A DNA stretch of 38,643 nucleotides from Streptomyces sp. BK340 (GTDB lineage: Bacteria; Actinomycetota; Actinomycetes; Streptomycetales; Streptomycetaceae): positions 646,245-684,887 of the forward strand of contig NZ_VISR01000001.1 in NCBI RefSeq assembly GCF_007827595.1. Direction: 5' to 3'. A program made the position numbers and the translations under genes. The notes under the pieces were generated by a model. That model did no database searches. It was not told the origin of the DNA and saw only the letters and a program-made list of their open reading frames with translations. Shown here one piece after another: positions 38,548-38,643 of this stretch (position 1 is its first letter; each line of letters starts with the position of its first letter).

Positions 38548-38643
38548 GTGTATTGACCCGCAGCGTTGTTCACTCGGCTGATCGGGGGCTGGCCTCCGAG
38601 TGCGGTGTGGCAGCGGTGGTGGTTGTAGGTGTGGAGAAAGTCT
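38541..38643. mobile_element. IS481-family insertion sequence, end only
   Basis: One end of an insertion sequence, inferred from the transposase C-terminus that runs off the right edge. In IS481 elements the terminal inverted repeat lies at or near the transposase stop, so the boundary should fall about 38530-38560, against the ATP-grasp 3' end. The exact ends and any target duplication cannot be read without the other end. Confidence 0.6.
38544..38643 (-). CDS. IS481-family transposase, C-terminal fragment
   Basis: The minus strand reads DFLHTYNHHRCHTALGGQPP, then ISRVNNAAGQYT and a TAG at 38544-38546. This is the characteristic C-terminus of IS481-type integrase-core transposases. The gene enters from the right edge, so its start is outside the window. 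Its stop overlaps the ATP-grasp stop by the palindrome CTAG. Confidence 0.88.
   Translation of the reverse strand, partial: DFLHTYNHHRCHTALGGQPPISRVNNAAGQYT

Overview
The window is typical high-GC actinobacterial DNA and almost certainly comes from a Streptomyces chromosome. Third codon positions are overwhelmingly G/C, GTG, TTG and CTG starts are common, and several genes are stop-start coupled. One gene carries a rare TTA codon, and an intergenic element common in streptomycetes is present. There are no tRNA or rRNA genes and no CRISPR. The two edges cut an RNase H/phosphatase gene (left) and an IS481-type transposase gene (right). Gene calls come from reading motifs by eye; no database search was run.

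Layout: 1-2236 is a conserved leftward housekeeping block (Nif3-like protein, C4 zinc-ribbon coiled-coil protein, bifunctional RNase H). 2424-3593 is an unrecognised gene. 3594-6140 looks acquired: a Tn3-type transposase scrap, a secreted arylsulfotransferase-family protein, an unidentified gene scrap and a 52-aa protein ending at a strong bidirectional terminator. 6232-9162 is a leftward MaoC hydratase / Zn-alcohol dehydrogenase / SDR operon. 9476-13133 is a histidine kinase and a LuxR-type response regulator separated by an oppositely oriented GH54 arabinofuranosidase with its own repeated upstream motif. 13147-16007 holds an ECF sigma factor, its probable membrane anti-sigma partner and an MFS exporter. 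16083-19167 has an SCP-x type thiolase and a divergent MFS exporter with an extra C-terminal domain. 19336-24060 has a methyltransferase, a cell-wall amidase, a membrane protein, an F420-dependent LLM oxidoreductase, a probable lipoprotein and a small membrane protein. 24065-27299 is a coupled glycosyltransferase / methyltransferase / alpha-toroid operon, divergent from a TetR regulator that looks like KstR. 28353-30597 has an aldehyde dehydrogenase, a 3Fe-4S ferredoxin and a probably internally deleted gene. 30678-33232 has a GNAT protein, an MBL hydrolase and a SnoaL-like protein. 33225-37253 is a leftward XRE / ImmA-IrrE / 7-TM / flavoprotein operon. 37501-38547 is a degenerate ATP-grasp gene that abuts the IS481 transposase.

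The most interesting layer is regulatory. Four intergenic sites match the mycobacterial KstR operator pattern (TnnAACnnGTTnnA, three of them perfectly). They lie next to the kstR-like gene and upstream of the MaoC operon, the thiolase and the aldehyde dehydrogenase/ferredoxin pair. A second palindrome, CTGACG-N5-TCAG, occurs five times, always intergenic. Three copies sit beside a KstR-like site, and the other two precede the LLM oxidoreductase and the MBL hydrolase. Together these tie scattered beta-oxidation-like genes into what looks like a two-regulator lipid/steroid-type catabolic regulon. A well-formed TPP riboswitch lies on the minus strand just beyond the 3' end of the kstR-like gene with no thiamine gene downstream, so it is either an orphan relic or the leader of an antisense transcript.
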